From contig NC_057863.1 in NCBI RefSeq assembly GCF_019393635.1, forward strand, positions 643,967,306-644,031,305: a DNA stretch of 64,000 nucleotides, in the 5' to 3' direction. The position numbers and the translations under genes were made by a program. Numbering within the stretch: position 1 is the first letter of the stretch; each line of letters begins with the position of its first letter. Below, piece after piece: positions 50,201 through 60,873 of the stretch. Origin of the DNA: Dromiciops gliroides. Lineage: Eukaryota > Chordata > Mammalia > Microbiotheria > Microbiotheriidae. The notes below the pieces were generated by a model, which saw only the letters and a program-made list of their open reading frames with translations, did not search any database and was not told the origin of the DNA.

Positions 50201-53200
50201 TGTTATCCTGTACTCCTAGACGTGGACGAGTGCCGGGATGAAAGCCTGTGCCAGGGAGGCCTTTGCACCAACACCGATGGCTCTTTTGAGTGCGCCTGTC
50301 CTCCAGGATACCGCGCCAGTGCTGACCTGACGTCCTGCAGCGGTGAGCGCCCCTCTACCTTCTTTTCTCTCCAAGTCCTGGGCCTTTCGCATCCCCCAGT
50401 GACTGACCCTAGCCCCGGTGTGTGTTGCGTCCCTCAGATGTGGACGAGTGTCGTGAAGGAGGGTCGGCCCTGTGTGGGACCCAGCGCTGCGAGAACTCCC
50501 CAGGTTCCTACCGCTGCGTCCGTGACTGTGACCCGGGTTACCACGCGGGTCCCGAAGGCAACTGTGATGGTGAGAGGACCCACCGAACCCGTGCGGGTCC
50601 CCAGGATAGCCAGTCTCCTCCTCCAGAGCCCAGGGATGCAAGTGGGCTGGGGCTGGGGTGCAAACGGGCTGGGACAAGCAGGTCGCGCCACCCTGGCCTT
50701 GATGTGCTGTCTCAGAGGGTTCCCCGCGTGGGAGGGGAGAGAGGAGGAGGGCCGCCTTATGCGGTCTGCTTCTGCGCACTCGTGCTCTCAGAGCTGCGGG
50801 CTGCGGGCCCCCTTGCTGATGACCAGGAGGGGGGCGCGCCAACGCCCGTTCCTCCTGCCTCTTTTTTCCAACTCTGTCTTTTCCCTCCAGATGTAGACGA
50901 ATGCAGAGAATACGGGCAGGCTCTTTGTGGGGCCCAGCGTTGTGAGAACACCCCGGGATCCTATCGTTGTGTCCCCCTTCTGCGACCCGGGCTACCAGCC
51001 CACGCACCAGCGGTGGGCTTGCCAAGGTAATGCATGTTTGCGGCACGAATGAGACCCCAGGTGTAACAACATCTGGGAGATGCTGGGCAAACACATTTAG
51101 CACTCCTCCGCGGACTGTTTCCTCATCTGTAAATTGATGAGGGCAGACTAGGTGGTCTCTAAGGCCCCTTTTGGTTTAATTTGTATGGCTGGGAAGGGGG
51201 GATATGGCTGGGCAATCTTCCTTCATGGTGTAAGGAAAGAAATTAGCAATTATATAGTGTCTGCTGTATGCCTGTCTTCCAGTTGAGGAAACGCAGCAAA
51301 GTTAAACCCAGGGTCTCACAGCTAGTAAGTATCTTGAGTTCCCCATTTGACCTCAGATCTCCAGACTCTAGCCCCAAGTACTCCATCTACTGGCTCTGTA
51401 GTCAGGAAACCTGAGCCAAAGTTCTGATTCAGCCTCCCCTTATCATGTGAACTTGGGCAAGTTACTTGGTCATACTTTAACCTCAGTTTCCTCATCCCTA
51501 AAGTGAGGCAGTTGTGCTAGATGACAGAAGTCAATTCAATTCTATCACCTATTCATGTTAGTCTACTTGCGTGCTGAGGCTATAAAGACATAAATCATTC
51601 CACCAGGCCAACCTCATCTATGTTCCAGACCAGCTCTGGGCTCAGTGTCTTCCCTTAGACTGCCCTCCCCCACCTTGCTTCTCTATGTCTCCCCCAGAAT
51701 AGGAATATGCAAAGAGAATACAAAATCACTACTCTTTCTTGATGGTATGATGGCATGCTTAAAAGAAATGGAAATAAGTAACAAATCTGGCAAGTTGCAG
51801 GTTATAGATAAACCCATGGAAATGATCAGCGTTCCTATATAACAGTCACCACAAAACCCACAGGAAGAGCGAGAAGAGAAATTCCATTCAAAATTTTTAC
51901 CAGAAGCCATAAGATACTTGAGAGTGTATCCAAGATGCATCCAGGAACTATATGATCTCTAAGTATAAAACATTCTTGCTGAAATAGATATTACCTAAAT
52001 AACTGGAGGAAGATTCGTTGTTCAGGGGTAGGTCAGGCCAACAGAAGACAGTGGGAAGGAAAGGGTCTGTGAGTACCAGATCTCAAACCATGCTGCAGGG
52101 TGGTAATTATTAAAATGATGTTGGTGTGCTAAGTCATTTTTCAGTCTTGTCCAACTCTCTATGACTTCTTTGGGGGTTTGTCCGTGGCAGAGGTACTGGA
52201 GTGCTTTGCCATTTCCTTCTCCAGCTCATTTACAGATGAGGAAACTGAGGCAAACAAGGTGAAATATCTTGCCCAGGGTCACACAACTAGAAAGTGTCTG
52301 AAGCCAGATTTGAACTCAGGAAGATGAGTCTTCCTGATTCCAGCGCAGGCACTGTAATGTATTCACTGCTGTTCTAAATGATTTTTGTACTGGTTAAAAA
52401 AAAGGGGGGGAGGGTCTATGTTTCCTCCAGCTCTCTCTCTACTGCAGAGCATAAATAGGTCCCCCCAATCCAGTCCTAGGTTCCCTCTGACTCATAAGGT
52501 CCGTTCCCAGGAGGGTTTTCCAATGTCTTTAAGTGAACCTCACCTTTAGTCCTGGGTTTTCTCCTGTCCTAGAGAAATCCCTGAGCTTCAATAGGTTGTT
52601 AAAACCAATCATCTCAGTTCACAGATGAAGAACCCAGGCAAAAGAAATTAAGTGACATGTGACACAGGTGGAAGCTGGACCTACATCTCTCTCTACCCCA
52701 AGTCCAGTGTTCTGTTCACTCTACCCCGAGGTGCTGGTGTCACGTGATGCTGGTGCCAATGTAGTGTGGGTGTCACGTGGTGCTGGTGCCATGTGGAGTG
52801 AGCCCTTTTTTCCAGGTCCCAGTACCTTAGGAGTGGTGGGTGGGTGTGTAGGAATCCACATAAAATTGCTTGGTTTGATTACAGATGTGGACGAATGTCG
52901 GAACCGAACCTTCTGTGGGGCCCACGCCATGTGTCAGAATTTGCCAGGTTCCTTCCAGTGTCTGTGTGACCAGGGCTATGAGGGAGACCAGGGATGGGCG
53001 CCACTGTGGTGGTATGACGAGCCCTAGGGGTTTGCTGGGGGGAGGGTCCTGGGGGGACGTGGACACAGGTGGGGGTGAAGGAGAATTTGTTCCTTGACTC
53101 CTTCCTTTCCTACTTCCTCGGCAGATGTCAACGAGTGTGAGACCCTCAGGGGGGTGTGTGGGCCGCACTGTGTGAGAATGTGGAAGGCTCCTTCCTCTGT

Positions 53201-56200
53201 GTCTGCCCCACCAGCCCTGATGAATTTGACCCCATGACTGGACGCTGTGTTCCCCCAAGACCTCCTGCCATGTGAGTGTCATTCCTCTCTCTGTTAACTG
53301 ATGGCTGCAAACTGACACCTGTATGAGTCCGAAGCCACCCGGTGATTAACCAACTTTGTATAGCTGTTTGCAAAGGTGTCCATACCACTTGCTTAGGCCT
53401 GGTGTTCAGTCATTTTTCAGTTGTGTCTGACTCTTCATGATCCCATTTTGGAGTTTTCTGGCAAGATCCTAGAGTGGTTTTGCCATTTCCTTCTCCAGCT
53501 CAGGTTACAGATGAGGAACTTGAGGCAAACAGGCTAAAAATGACTTGCGCAGGGTCACACAACTAGAAAGTGTCTGAAGTCAGATTTGAACTCTGGAAGC
53601 TGTCTTCCTGACTCCAGGCCCAGCACTCTATGCACTATGGTCGCCAACCTAGCAGCCCTAGGACTGTCAGCAAGTAAAATTTGGAAAATCAGATGTGTGA
53701 CTGTTCCCTCCCTGGACCCTTTCTGTCTCTAAAATGGGTGGGAGCGTAGGACCTCCAAGGGCCCTTCCAGCTCCAGTGGTCCATAACCCGGGAGTCACCA
53801 TAGCATTGTCACTTGCCAGCTTCATAGACATTTCTATGTGCCCCCCGAATACCCAGAGCAGCCTGTTGGTTAAATTGGAAAAAAAAAAGGTCAGGGGCAG
53901 CTAGGTGGCACGGTGGATAGAGCACCGGCCTTGGAGTCAGGAGGACCTGAGTTCAAATGTGCCCTCAGAAGCTTGACTTTACTAACTGTGTGACCCTGGG
54001 CAAGTCACTTAACCCCAATTGCCTCACCAAAAAAAAAAAAAAAAAACTGGCTGGGACTCGGGCCTGCCCTGCCCATGTTCCTTATTGTTGGTGGACATGG
54101 TTTGAGGGACAGTGGGTGTGTTGTTGTTCTGGGTCCTTGATGAAAAACCCCCTGTTTGTGCTATTCCCAGGGTCGGGTCCTCAGCTGCCCTCCAGCCCAG
54201 GGCTCCCTGCCCGTCCTCCACCTCCACCTGCTCCTCCTCGTCGGCCCGCTGGGCCGAGGCCTGGCCCTGGCCCCTGGGTTAGCAAGATGGGCGAAGGGAG
54301 TGTTATTATGACACTGGGGCCCTGATGCCTGTGACAACATCCTGGCGCGGAACGTCACCTGGCAGGACTGCTGTTGTACTGTGGGCGAAGGCTGGGGTCA
54401 TGGCTGCCGCATCCAGCAGTTGTCCGGGCCCTGAGACAGGTGCTGGGGGATAAGGAGGCTGGCAGAGGCTGGGTGTGGGGGAGGGGGAGTTAGAAGTGGG
54501 GGGCAGGAGGTGGAGGGGGCACTGGGGGAGAGGGGGGGTGGGAGGGAGACATAGAGGGAGGGAGAGAAGAGAGAGGAGAGAGGGAGGAGAGAGGAGAAGG
54601 GAGGGAGGGAGGGAGAGAGATAGAGAGGGAGGGAGAGAGGAAGAGAGACAGGGAGGGAGGGAGAGAGAGGGAGGAGAGAAGAGAAGAGAGGGAGAGGGAG
54701 GGAGAGGAGAAGGGAGGGAGGGAGGGAGAGAGATAGAGAGGGAGGAAGAGAGGAGAAGAGAGACAGGGAGGGAGGGAGGGAGAGAGGGAGGGAGTGAGGG
54801 AGAGAGGGAGAGAGGGAGTGAGAGAGAGGAAGGGAGGGAGGGAGAGAAACAGGGAGGGACAGAGAGAGGGAGGGAGACAGGGAGGGAAGGAGAGAGGGAG
54901 TGAGGGAGAGAGAGAGGGAGTGAGGGAGAGGAAGGGAGGGAGGGAGAGAGAGGGAGGGAGGGAGAGGAAGGGAGGGAGGGAGAGAAACAGGGAGGGACGG
55001 AGAGAGGGAGGGAGAGGGGGCTGAGAGAGGAGAGAGAGAGAGACATAGAGAGGGAGCTGGGATGCCTGAGTCCTCAGGCTGGAGGGGGAGTCACCCCACT
55101 TTGGGCCCTACCTCAGTAAGTCAGTAATATGCCCTTCTCTTTGCCCAGCGGAATACCAGTCTCTGTGCCCACATGGCCGGGGTTACCTTTCCCCCCCAGG
55201 AGAGCCCAGCGTCCGGAGAGGTGAGTCATTTGACAGTGGAAAAGGGTAGCAGATGATGAACTAGTCCCTTCTTTGAATGACCTTGGGTAGGTCACTTCTC
55301 TTTGGCACCCAATTCCTCATCCCTAAGTTGAAAAGGATGGATGAGATGGCCTCCAAGCTGGCCCTGAGCCCACTGACTCCAGAGTCTGATACTGCCCTCA
55401 TTTCTGACTTGGCCCGCTTCTCCCTGTGGCCTCACATCCCATCTTCTGGCTCCTGTCAGTGGCTGACTGTTGATTGCATCTGCCCAGTTTCTTTCTCAGG
55501 TCCTGGCATCACATTCCCTCGGGGCTGTTGGGTGGGATGAGGTCAGTGGAGAAGACCCTGACCTTTGAGCCTTTGGCCCCTCTCTTCCACAGATGTGGAT
55601 GAGTGCCTTTTGTTCGGGGACCAGGTGTGCAAGAGTGGGGTATGTGTGAACACGGCCCCCGGCTACTCCTGTTACTGCAGTAATGGCTACTACTACCACA
55701 CCCAAAGACTGGAGTGTATAGGTAACGCCCCCTCCCTGTGCTGGGCAGCCCTCTTTGGAGTCTGGCCTCCATCCTTCCTTCAGTAGCTGAGAAGAGAATA
55801 AGATTGGGGAGGAGAGGGCTTTGTATGGGGCTGGGGCTGAAGTCTGACTTCCATTCCTCCTCCTCCTCCTCCTTCTTCTTCTTCTTTGGTGAGGCAATTG
55901 GGGTGACTTGCCCAGGGTCACACAGCTAGCAGGTGTTAAGTGTCTGAGGCTGGATTTGAACTCAGGTCCTTCTGAATCAGGGCTGGTGCTCTATCCACTA
56001 CACCATCTAGCTGCCCCACTTCCATTCCTTCTGATGCAGCAAGGAAGGTGGTCAAATGGGGGACGAGAGGGGAAAGCTGAGCTCCAATGGTACCACCCCC
56101 CCTTCTTGGGAGGCATGGTCTCCATCCTTTCTGCTTCTGCAGAGGAGATGAGCTGGAAGGTGGAGGTGCTGTCTCTGGGCTTCCCTCCTTCTCACCCCCC

Positions 56201-59200
56201 GTGTCTCCCCAGACAATGATGAGTGTTCCGACGAGGAAGAAGCATGTGAAGGTGGCCAATGTGTCAACACGATCGGCTCTTATCACTGTACCTGTGTCCC
56301 CTCCATTGGTGCTGGATGGCTCCCGGCGCCGCTGTGTGACCAATGACAGTCAGAGTTTGGGTAACCAGTGGCCCTCATCTCACCTCTCCCTGGGCTAGAG
56401 GGATGGATGGGTGCCCTGCCTGGAGAATGGATGCCGGCCCCTCTGGAGGTGGGAGGGAGCCCAGGCCTTGGGTGTGGGGCTCATTCTGGGGAATCACAGA
56501 GTCCAGGGAAAAGAGAATCACAGGGACCTATTGGGGATTGGGTCTGGGAGGGAGAAGAGAGGAGAATGAGACATCTTTCAGAGGAACTGACAGCAGGTAG
56601 GAGACAGACTATCAGCAAATACCTTCCTTCCTTCCTTCCCTCTGACCCCTTATTCAGATGACACCTGGCTGTGTGCTGGCAGGAGGTGGGGCCGGACCTG
56701 GTGTGTAGCCGCCCTCGACTGGACCGTCAGGCCACATACACAGAGTGCTGCTGCCTTTATGGGGAGGCTTGGAGCATGGACTGTGCTCTGTGCCCAGCCA
56801 GAGACTCAGGTACTGCCCCCTCCCCCAGTGCCCTCAGCAGTGTGGCACCAGATCAGAGAATTCACTTCTGCATCCCAGAAAGGCAGCTAGGCTCAGACAC
56901 CAAGGAGTCTGATTGGTCGGTCTATGGCCTTGGGTACCACCTGTCACCTAGTGGCCATTGCTGGAATTACAGGCATGGCTCCTAAGAGGAAGGCTCAGAG
57001 TGACCTGAGGAGCAAAGAGGTGAAGGGATTTTCCCAGGGTCACCAGAGCCAGCCTCAGAGGCAGGAAGACTTGAGAGATATTCTACTTCTGAGGCCCTGG
57101 ACAAATCATTTCACTCCTCAGTCCCTAAAATTATGTTCATTGTGGACATAAGACTAAGAATGTTGCGGGTCTGGGGGCAGCTAGATGGCACAGAGGATAA
57201 AGCAGTGGCTCTGGATTCAGGAGGACCTGAGTTCAAATCTGACCTCAGACACTTGACACTTACTAGCTGTGTGACCCTCATTGCCCTACAAACACAAAAA
57301 CTAAACAAAAACCAAAAGGAAAGCCAAAAAAAAAAAAAAAAGAATGTTGTGGGTCTGCCTGGGCTGAGGAAGGGTGTTACCTCAGCAGGGAGTTGGTTAC
57401 CTAGACCGGTGCGATCCCAGCTTGGCACCCAAAGAAGGACCATGTGACTAATTCCATATTGGAGGCAAAATTTGAACCCAGAATGCATGGGCCTACTGTC
57501 ATCCCACCTAGTTCACAAGATCAGAGGATTTCAAGCCAGAAAGTGGATCTGAGCCCTTTGGCCCTCCTCCTTTTACCCCTCCAGATGACTTTGAGGCACT
57601 GTGCAACGTCCTTCGTCCACCAGCCTACGGCCCAGCCCGCCCCGGAGGCTTTGGGATCCCCTACGAATATGGACCAGACTTTGGACCGGGCTATGGGGGT
57701 CTCCCCTATGGACCAGAGCTGTACCCACCCCCACCCCCACCAGTCCCTGGGCTGGGCTATGACCTTACCCACCTCCTCCAGGGGCCCTGCCTTTCCCTGG
57801 CCCAGGTAGTCCCTATGGCCCACCACCCTTTGAGGTGCCTGACTTTGACTCGGTTGCTGCCGGGGCCTACAGGGAGCCTAGGGCCGCCCACCCCTGGATT
57901 CTACCCACCGCTGGCGCTATCGACCCGGGACACCGGTGGCTCCTTCCCAGAGCCTGAGGAGGAAGAGGAAGAGGAGACTGGAGCACCCTATGCTGGTGAG
58001 CCCCCCTGGAGCATGGTCCATGGGCTCTCTCGGGACAGATGGTAGCATTCTGGGCTTCCCTCTGTGATTCTAGACTCCTGGCCCATGCAAGAGAGGGGGG
58101 CTGGTCCACCCTGACTGCCTTCCACTCCAGCCCCTTTACTACCAACCAGCCATCCCTGCCACCCCTCAGACCCTCCCCACCTCCTTTACATTCATCTTTC
58201 TCTCCCCCAAGCACCTGAGGCTTCCAGCCCCTGGTCTCTGTCTGGGTCTCTGCTCTTTTGGGCTACATCTATTCCCTCCCTTTTATTGGCCTGTTTCAAG
58301 GGGGCAGCTTAGATTTAAAGAGCCACGCACAAAAGAGCACCCTAGCCTTTGCCCACCTGCCTCCCCAACACCCTCAGTAAAGCTCAGTGGGTCACAGGAT
58401 TCAGCAGGAGAAGGGAAATCTGCCACCAGCTAGCGGGGTCTGCTCTTGCCTCTTCCACATCATTGGACATGAGTCCCAGGGAAGGAAGGTGCCCAAGGTC
58501 ACAGCTGTGTGACCTCCCCATTTCTTACAGAAGTTCTGAAAGCATTAGTCAGTCAGTGGCTAAAACCTTGGTCAGGTGATTCCTTCCCTGCTCTCCCCAG
58601 GCACTCCCCCACTCCCTCTCACATCTGTCTGATGCCCAAGGCTGGACCTGGGCCTGGCTCTTACATCCTGGATGGCTGGAGCAGCCAGGGGTGGCTGGGG
58701 AGGGCAAAGGCGGTGGCAGACCTGTGGCCTCCCCTCCCCAGCTTCCCAGTATGAGCCCTTCGAGGGGCTGCAGGCTGAGGAGTGTGGCATCTTGGACGGC
58801 TGGTAACAACGGGCGCTGCATCAGTGTCCCCGAGGGCTACACCTGTGACTGTTTTGATGGCTACCGGCTAGATATGACCCGCATGGCCTGCGTGGGTGAG
58901 CTCGGGTGGGGCACTTGGAGGAAGGAGGGCAGGGGAGAGGGATCCGGGGTCAGAATCACTATCCTGAAGGAGGCAGAGTGTGGAGTGTCCCACCCCTCAG
59001 GACCAAAGAGGCCTGGCTTCCCTTAGGGAGGTGGTGTGGGACCAGACTCCTGGGTCCTCAAGGTAGCTAAGCCAGGTGTTTTGGGTGAGGAGCCCTGAAT
59101 GTCCACATACTAAAATCCAGCCTGACTCTCCTCTTTCAGATATCAATGAGTGTGAAGAGTCGGGAGATCGGACCTCACTGTGTGTGAACGGGAGGTGCCT

Positions 59201-59293
59201 CACTCTGACGGCTCCTTCCGATGCCTTTGCCGGGCTGGCTACATACTGTCCCATCAGCCTCACCGTGTGTCCCCTGCCCGCCCCCAGGCCTGA
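34441..59293 (+). CDS. LTBP4: Latent TGF-beta binding protein 4; full gene span, about 33 exons, many with single-base shifts
   Basis: LTBP4 is a secreted extracellular-matrix protein that binds latent TGF-beta1 through a TB (8-Cys) domain and helps elastin assemble with fibulins. Common exons read as: 42566-42766, 43446-43727, 43817-43918, 44197-44272, 44432-44555, 44863-45029, 45688-45853, 46026-46155, 46381-46513, 46624-46750, 46971-47091, 47395-47637, 48735-48860, 48957-49078, 49637-49768, 49861-49988, 50220-50342, 50438-50569, 50891-51026, 52885-53011, 53125-53271, 54171-54439, 55149-55220, 55593-55721, 56213-56360, 56658-56809, 57585-57995, 58742-58895, 59140-59293. Most encode calcium-binding EGF modules opening DVDEC or DINEC, with TB domains at 43817, 44863, 54171 and 56658. 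About 25 exons contain gains or losses of one base, while nearly all splice sites and flanking residues are kept, so the written frame is broken. Local consensus error is likelier than true loss. Confidence 0.88.
36292..38139. other. LTBP4: LTBP4 intron, pyrimidine-rich
   Basis: Dominated by CTCTGTCTC-type low-complexity sequence from about 36420 to 37960. No exon recognised. Confidence 0.6.
39690..39901 (+). promoter_or_regulatory. LTBP4: Internal LTBP4 promoter with GGGCC pentamer array
   Basis: A GC-rich, TATA-less segment lies just before the second LTBP4 start codon. Tandem GGGCC/GGGCT pentamers run from about 39690 to 39745, followed by GGGCGGGGCGCG (Sp1-like) and a C/T-rich stretch to about 39830. 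The 5'UTR is inferred to begin around 39830-39890. Confidence 0.5.
39902..40149 (+). other. LTBP4: LTBP4 alternative first coding exon
   Basis: ATG at 39902 starts [20 protein letters not shown], a signal peptide. After a shift of frame the exon continues [36 protein letters not shown], closely matching the human isoform whose exon reads RVRFTPVVCGLRC and [15 protein letters not shown]. It ends at GTCT before GTGAGT and joins exon 42566 in the correct phase (V-F-L-C-P). One base therefore appears gained or lost near 39975-40000. Confidence 0.75.
40150..42565. other. LTBP4: LTBP4 intron after the second first exon, GC-rich
   Basis: GC-rich sequence with a 373-codon chance open frame at 41444-42565. 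No exon matching LTBP4 or another family was recognised; a further alternative LTBP4 exon cannot be excluded. Confidence 0.5.
42566..42766 (+). other. LTBP4: LTBP4 first shared exon (EGF-like, CHNGGVCV)
   Basis: This exon is the one both 5' ends splice to. It encodes [15 protein letters not shown], then [16 protein letters not shown] and TKSVYT in shifted frames. The ELN/matrix-side EGF-like module is complete once single extra bases near 42615, 42650 and 42735 are allowed for. Both splice sites are canonical (CCCTAG before it, GTGAGG after it). Confidence 0.75.
43446..44272 (+). other. LTBP4: LTBP4 linker and first 8-Cys (hybrid) domain exons
   Basis: Exon 43446-43727 reads [13 protein letters not shown] then [11 protein letters not shown] and [14 protein letters not shown]. 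Exon 43817-43918 holds [18 protein letters not shown] and VHDCQ in several frames. Exon 44197-44272 is intact ([15 protein letters not shown]). Together they form the first TB/hybrid domain. Five or more single-base shifts are visible here. Confidence 0.7.
44432..45853 (+). other. LTBP4: LTBP4 EGF module and TGF-beta-binding-type TB domain exons
   Basis: Exon 44432-44555 encodes [16 protein letters not shown] and [16 protein letters not shown] with one extra base between. Exon 44863-45029 encodes [36 protein letters not shown] and [10 protein letters not shown]; the CCC triplet marks a TB domain. The sequence after 45029 is GATGGG rather than GT, which one extra base would explain. Exon 45688-45853 continues the domain ([16 protein letters not shown]). 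The last TB cysteine (human EICPAG) reads as serine here. Confidence 0.7.
45471..45619 (-). repeat. WSINE1-like CORE-SINE in LTBP4 intron
   Basis: T-run, TAATGAGTGACTGCCCAGGG to CACCTAGGCTGCCCC; CTCTCAATGTCTTT-like duplications flank it. Confidence 0.9.
47638..48734. other. LTBP4: LTBP4 intron with old MIR-like pieces
   Basis: MIR-like CORE fragments are visible at about 47740-47860, 48100-48310 and 48480-48600 (CCTCAGTTTCCC, ATCTATAAAATGAGAGGG). No exon recognised. Confidence 0.5.
51690..52125 (+). repeat. LINE-1 ORF2 3' remnant in LTBP4 intron
   Basis: A decayed plus-strand reading, TATGATGGCATGCTTAAAAG then [15 protein letters not shown]-like and WVGR-like segments, resembles the L1 ORF2 region after the reverse transcriptase. 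It has stops in every frame. Confidence 0.6.
52130..52375 (-). repeat. THER1/MIR-type CORE-SINE
   Basis: AGTCATTTTTCAGTCTTGTC, GCCATTTCCTTCTCCAGCTC and GCCCAGGGTCACACAACTAG mark a marsupial CORE-SINE. Confidence 0.8.
53400..53660 (-). repeat. THER1/MIR-type CORE-SINE
   Basis: Same family as 52130: CAGTCATTTTTCAGTTGTGT, CCATTTCCTTCTCCAGCTCA and GTCACACAACTAGAAAGTG. Confidence 0.82.
53894..54047 (+). repeat. WSINE1-like CORE-SINE
   Basis: GGGGCAGCTAGGTGGCACGG to CCCCAATTGCCTCACC and a 19-A tail. Confidence 0.93.
54480..55060. repeat. Purine-only low-complexity tract in LTBP4 intron
   Basis: About 580 bp of GGGA/GAGA units between exons 54171-54439 and 55149-55220, almost without pyrimidines on the plus strand. 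Confidence 0.95.
55859..56017 (-). repeat. WSINE1-like CORE-SINE
   Basis: CTCCTCCTTCTTCTT tail then GGTGAGGCAATTGGGG to CATCTAGCTGCCCC; ACTTCCATTCCT repeats at 55847-55858 and 56018-56029. Confidence 0.93.
57174..57339 (+). repeat. WSINE1-like CORE-SINE
   Basis: AAGAATGTTGCGGGTCTG (57156-57173) and AAGAATGTTGTGGGTCTG (57340-57357) flank it; part of the CORE (GGGCAAGTCACTTAA) is deleted. Confidence 0.92.
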
Positions 59294-59715
59294 GCCGGCT
59301 CATCCCACCTGCCGAGGACCTGACTGGGCCAGAGAGGGCTTGTGGAAGGACGTAAACCCAAGCCCCAGAGAGCCTGCTCCATCTGGCCCCGGCCAGCCCC
59401 ATCTACTGTATCCCCCCTCCCCATGACACTGCACACACGTGTCCCATCCCGCACACACGCTTCGCCGCACTCCTCTGCTCAAATGCACGGGACACATGAC
59501 TGGATGGAGAGGTGGGCAGGGGGACAGACAGATACCACTCCAGACACATGCCCTCCACCTCAGCCCAGGGCCAGCAGAATCCTCTTCCCTGCAAAGGAAC
59601 TGTGAGGCCTAGAGGCATGAGTACCTGGGTCCTGGCTTCTCCCCTCCCCTCCCCTTCCTTTCCCTGACCGCCCCCAACCCTGTTTTCAATAAAGTTTCTT
59701 TTTCTACCTGTGGTC
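59294..59715 (+). terminator. LTBP4: LTBP4 3'UTR and poly(A) signal
   Basis: A C-rich 3'UTR of about 400 nt follows the stop. AATAAA at 59688-59693 is followed by a T-rich stretch and GTGGTCTT, a usual cleavage and GU-rich context. Confidence 0.75.
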
Positions 59716-60034
59716 TTATGCACGGTCACCCAAGCCCAGTTCAGAGGGAGGGAAGATGTGACCTTGGCCTTGAAAACCCCGTGGCCCTTTTTGCCAGGAG
59801 ATGGCCATCCATCTTAGGGCCTTGCCTTCTTGGGACTGTCTGCCAAACTACTTCTCTGGATGGTTTTGTCTCACGCTTGGAAGCCATCCCCTGCCTTGGC
59901 ACAACTCATTCCTAGTAAACACCTGTTGGGAGTGATTATCACCATCTTCATTATCATCATCACTAATGTTTACATAGCTAGGTGGTGTGGTGGGACCAGA
60001 AGACTCCTCTTCATGAGTTAAAATCTGACCTCAG

Positions 60035-60185
60035 GAGCAGCTAGGCGGCTCAGTGGATAAAGCACCGGCCTGGAGTCAGGAGGACCTGAGTTCAAATCCG
60101 GGCCTCAGACACTTGACACTTACTAGCTGTGTGACCTTGGCAAGTCACTTAACCCCAATTGCCTCACCAAAAAAAACTTAAAAAA
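60035..60185 (+). repeat. WSINE1-like CORE-SINE
   Basis: AAAATCTGACCTCAG repeats at 60020-60034 and 60186-60200. The copy has several single-base gaps against its siblings. It inserted into an older CORE-SINE. Confidence 0.92.
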
Positions 60186-60199
60186 AAAATCTGACCTCA

Positions 60200-60375
60200 G
60201 ACACTTTCTAGCTGTGTGACCCTGGGCAAGTCCTTCTCTCCCTATTTGCTCAGTTTCCTCATCTATAAATGAGCTGGAGAAGGAGATGACCGGACTATGT
60301 CAGTATTTCTGCTGAGCAAACCCCAAGTGGGGTCATGAAGAGTCAGACACGACTGAAATGACTCAACAACAGATA
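60200..60375 (+). repeat. THER1/MIR-type CORE-SINE
   Basis: TCAGTTTCCTCATCTATAAA, GAGCTGGAGAAGG and GTCAGACACGACTGAAATGA are the reverse of the copies at 52130 and 53400. Confidence 0.75.
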
Positions 60376-60399
60376 GCTCTTACTATGGTGCTGAGCACT

Positions 60400-60580
60400 T
60401 TACAAACATCTCATTTGCTGTCATCATCTCCTTTTTACAAATGATGAAACTGAGGCAAAGGTGAAGTGATTTGCCCAGGGTCACACAGCTATTAAGTGTC
60501 TGGGATTAGATTTGAACTCAGGTCATCCCAACTCCAGGTTCAGTGCTATCCACTGTGCCACCTACCCCGCCTGCGTAAGA
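60400..60580 (-). repeat. MIR-like CORE-SINE
   Basis: ATGATGAAACTGAGGCAAAG, GCCCAGGGTCACACAGCTAT and ACTGTGCCACCTACC. Confidence 0.75.
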
Positions 60581-60873
60581 TCAGAGAGCCAGAGTTGGGA
60601 GGGACCTCATATCCATCTGGCCCAATCCCCTCGTTTTACTGATAAGTAATAACAAATGTGGCCCTGACTTGAGGAAACTCACAGCCCGGGATTGGGATCA
60701 GATCCAGACTCCTGAAAGGGAGACAGGCTTGAAGGTGCTGGGAAGAGGATCTGTCATCGCCCAGTAAGGCCACTTCTCCCGAGGGACCTTATTCAGCCCT
60801 CGGACTTTCCACAGTTCAGTGAAACACACGCTACATACCACTGTGCAAAGTGCCGCAGTTCCAAAGACAAAAT

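Larger units (their letters stand above)
46381..53271 (+). other. LTBP4: LTBP4 tandem calcium-binding EGF array
   Basis: Thirteen exons give fourteen six-cysteine EGF modules, mostly one module per exon, all spliced in phase 1 after G and opening (G)AC-GTG-GAC-GAG-TGC. Exons 49637-49768, 50220-50342 and 50438-50569 are intact (e.g. [39 protein letters not shown]). The others each carry about one or two single-base shifts. Exon 47395-47637 holds two modules without an intron. Calcium-binding consensus residues and all cysteines are largely retained when each exon's frames are read side by side. Confidence 0.75.
54171..59293 (+). other. LTBP4: LTBP4 C-terminal TB domains, EGF modules and stop
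   Basis: Exon 54171-54439 gives a Pro-rich hinge ([18 protein letters not shown]) and a TB domain ([20 protein letters not shown]). Exons 55149-55220 and 55593-55721 are intact ([31 protein letters not shown]). Exon 56213-56360 is an EGF module, 56658-56809 the last TB domain ([20 protein letters not shown]), 57585-57995 a Pro/Gly/Tyr-rich spacer ([14 protein letters not shown]), and 58742-58895 and 59140-59293 the final EGF modules. The stop TGA is at 59291-59293 in the conserved frame. Confidence 0.75.

Noticed and set aside
50216-51103. 295-codon minus-strand open frame
   Set aside because: It is antisense to three LTBP4 EGF exons and their introns; the plus-strand EGF modules explain the region.
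54306-55046. 246-codon Ser/Leu/Pro open frame on the minus strand
   Set aside because: It is a translation of the purine tract at 54480-55060.
39902-59293. Calling LTBP4 a pseudogene
   Set aside because: Splice sites, cysteines and flanking residues are too well kept, several exons are intact, and the changes are mostly single-base indels, so sequencing error is likelier. Left open in the findings.
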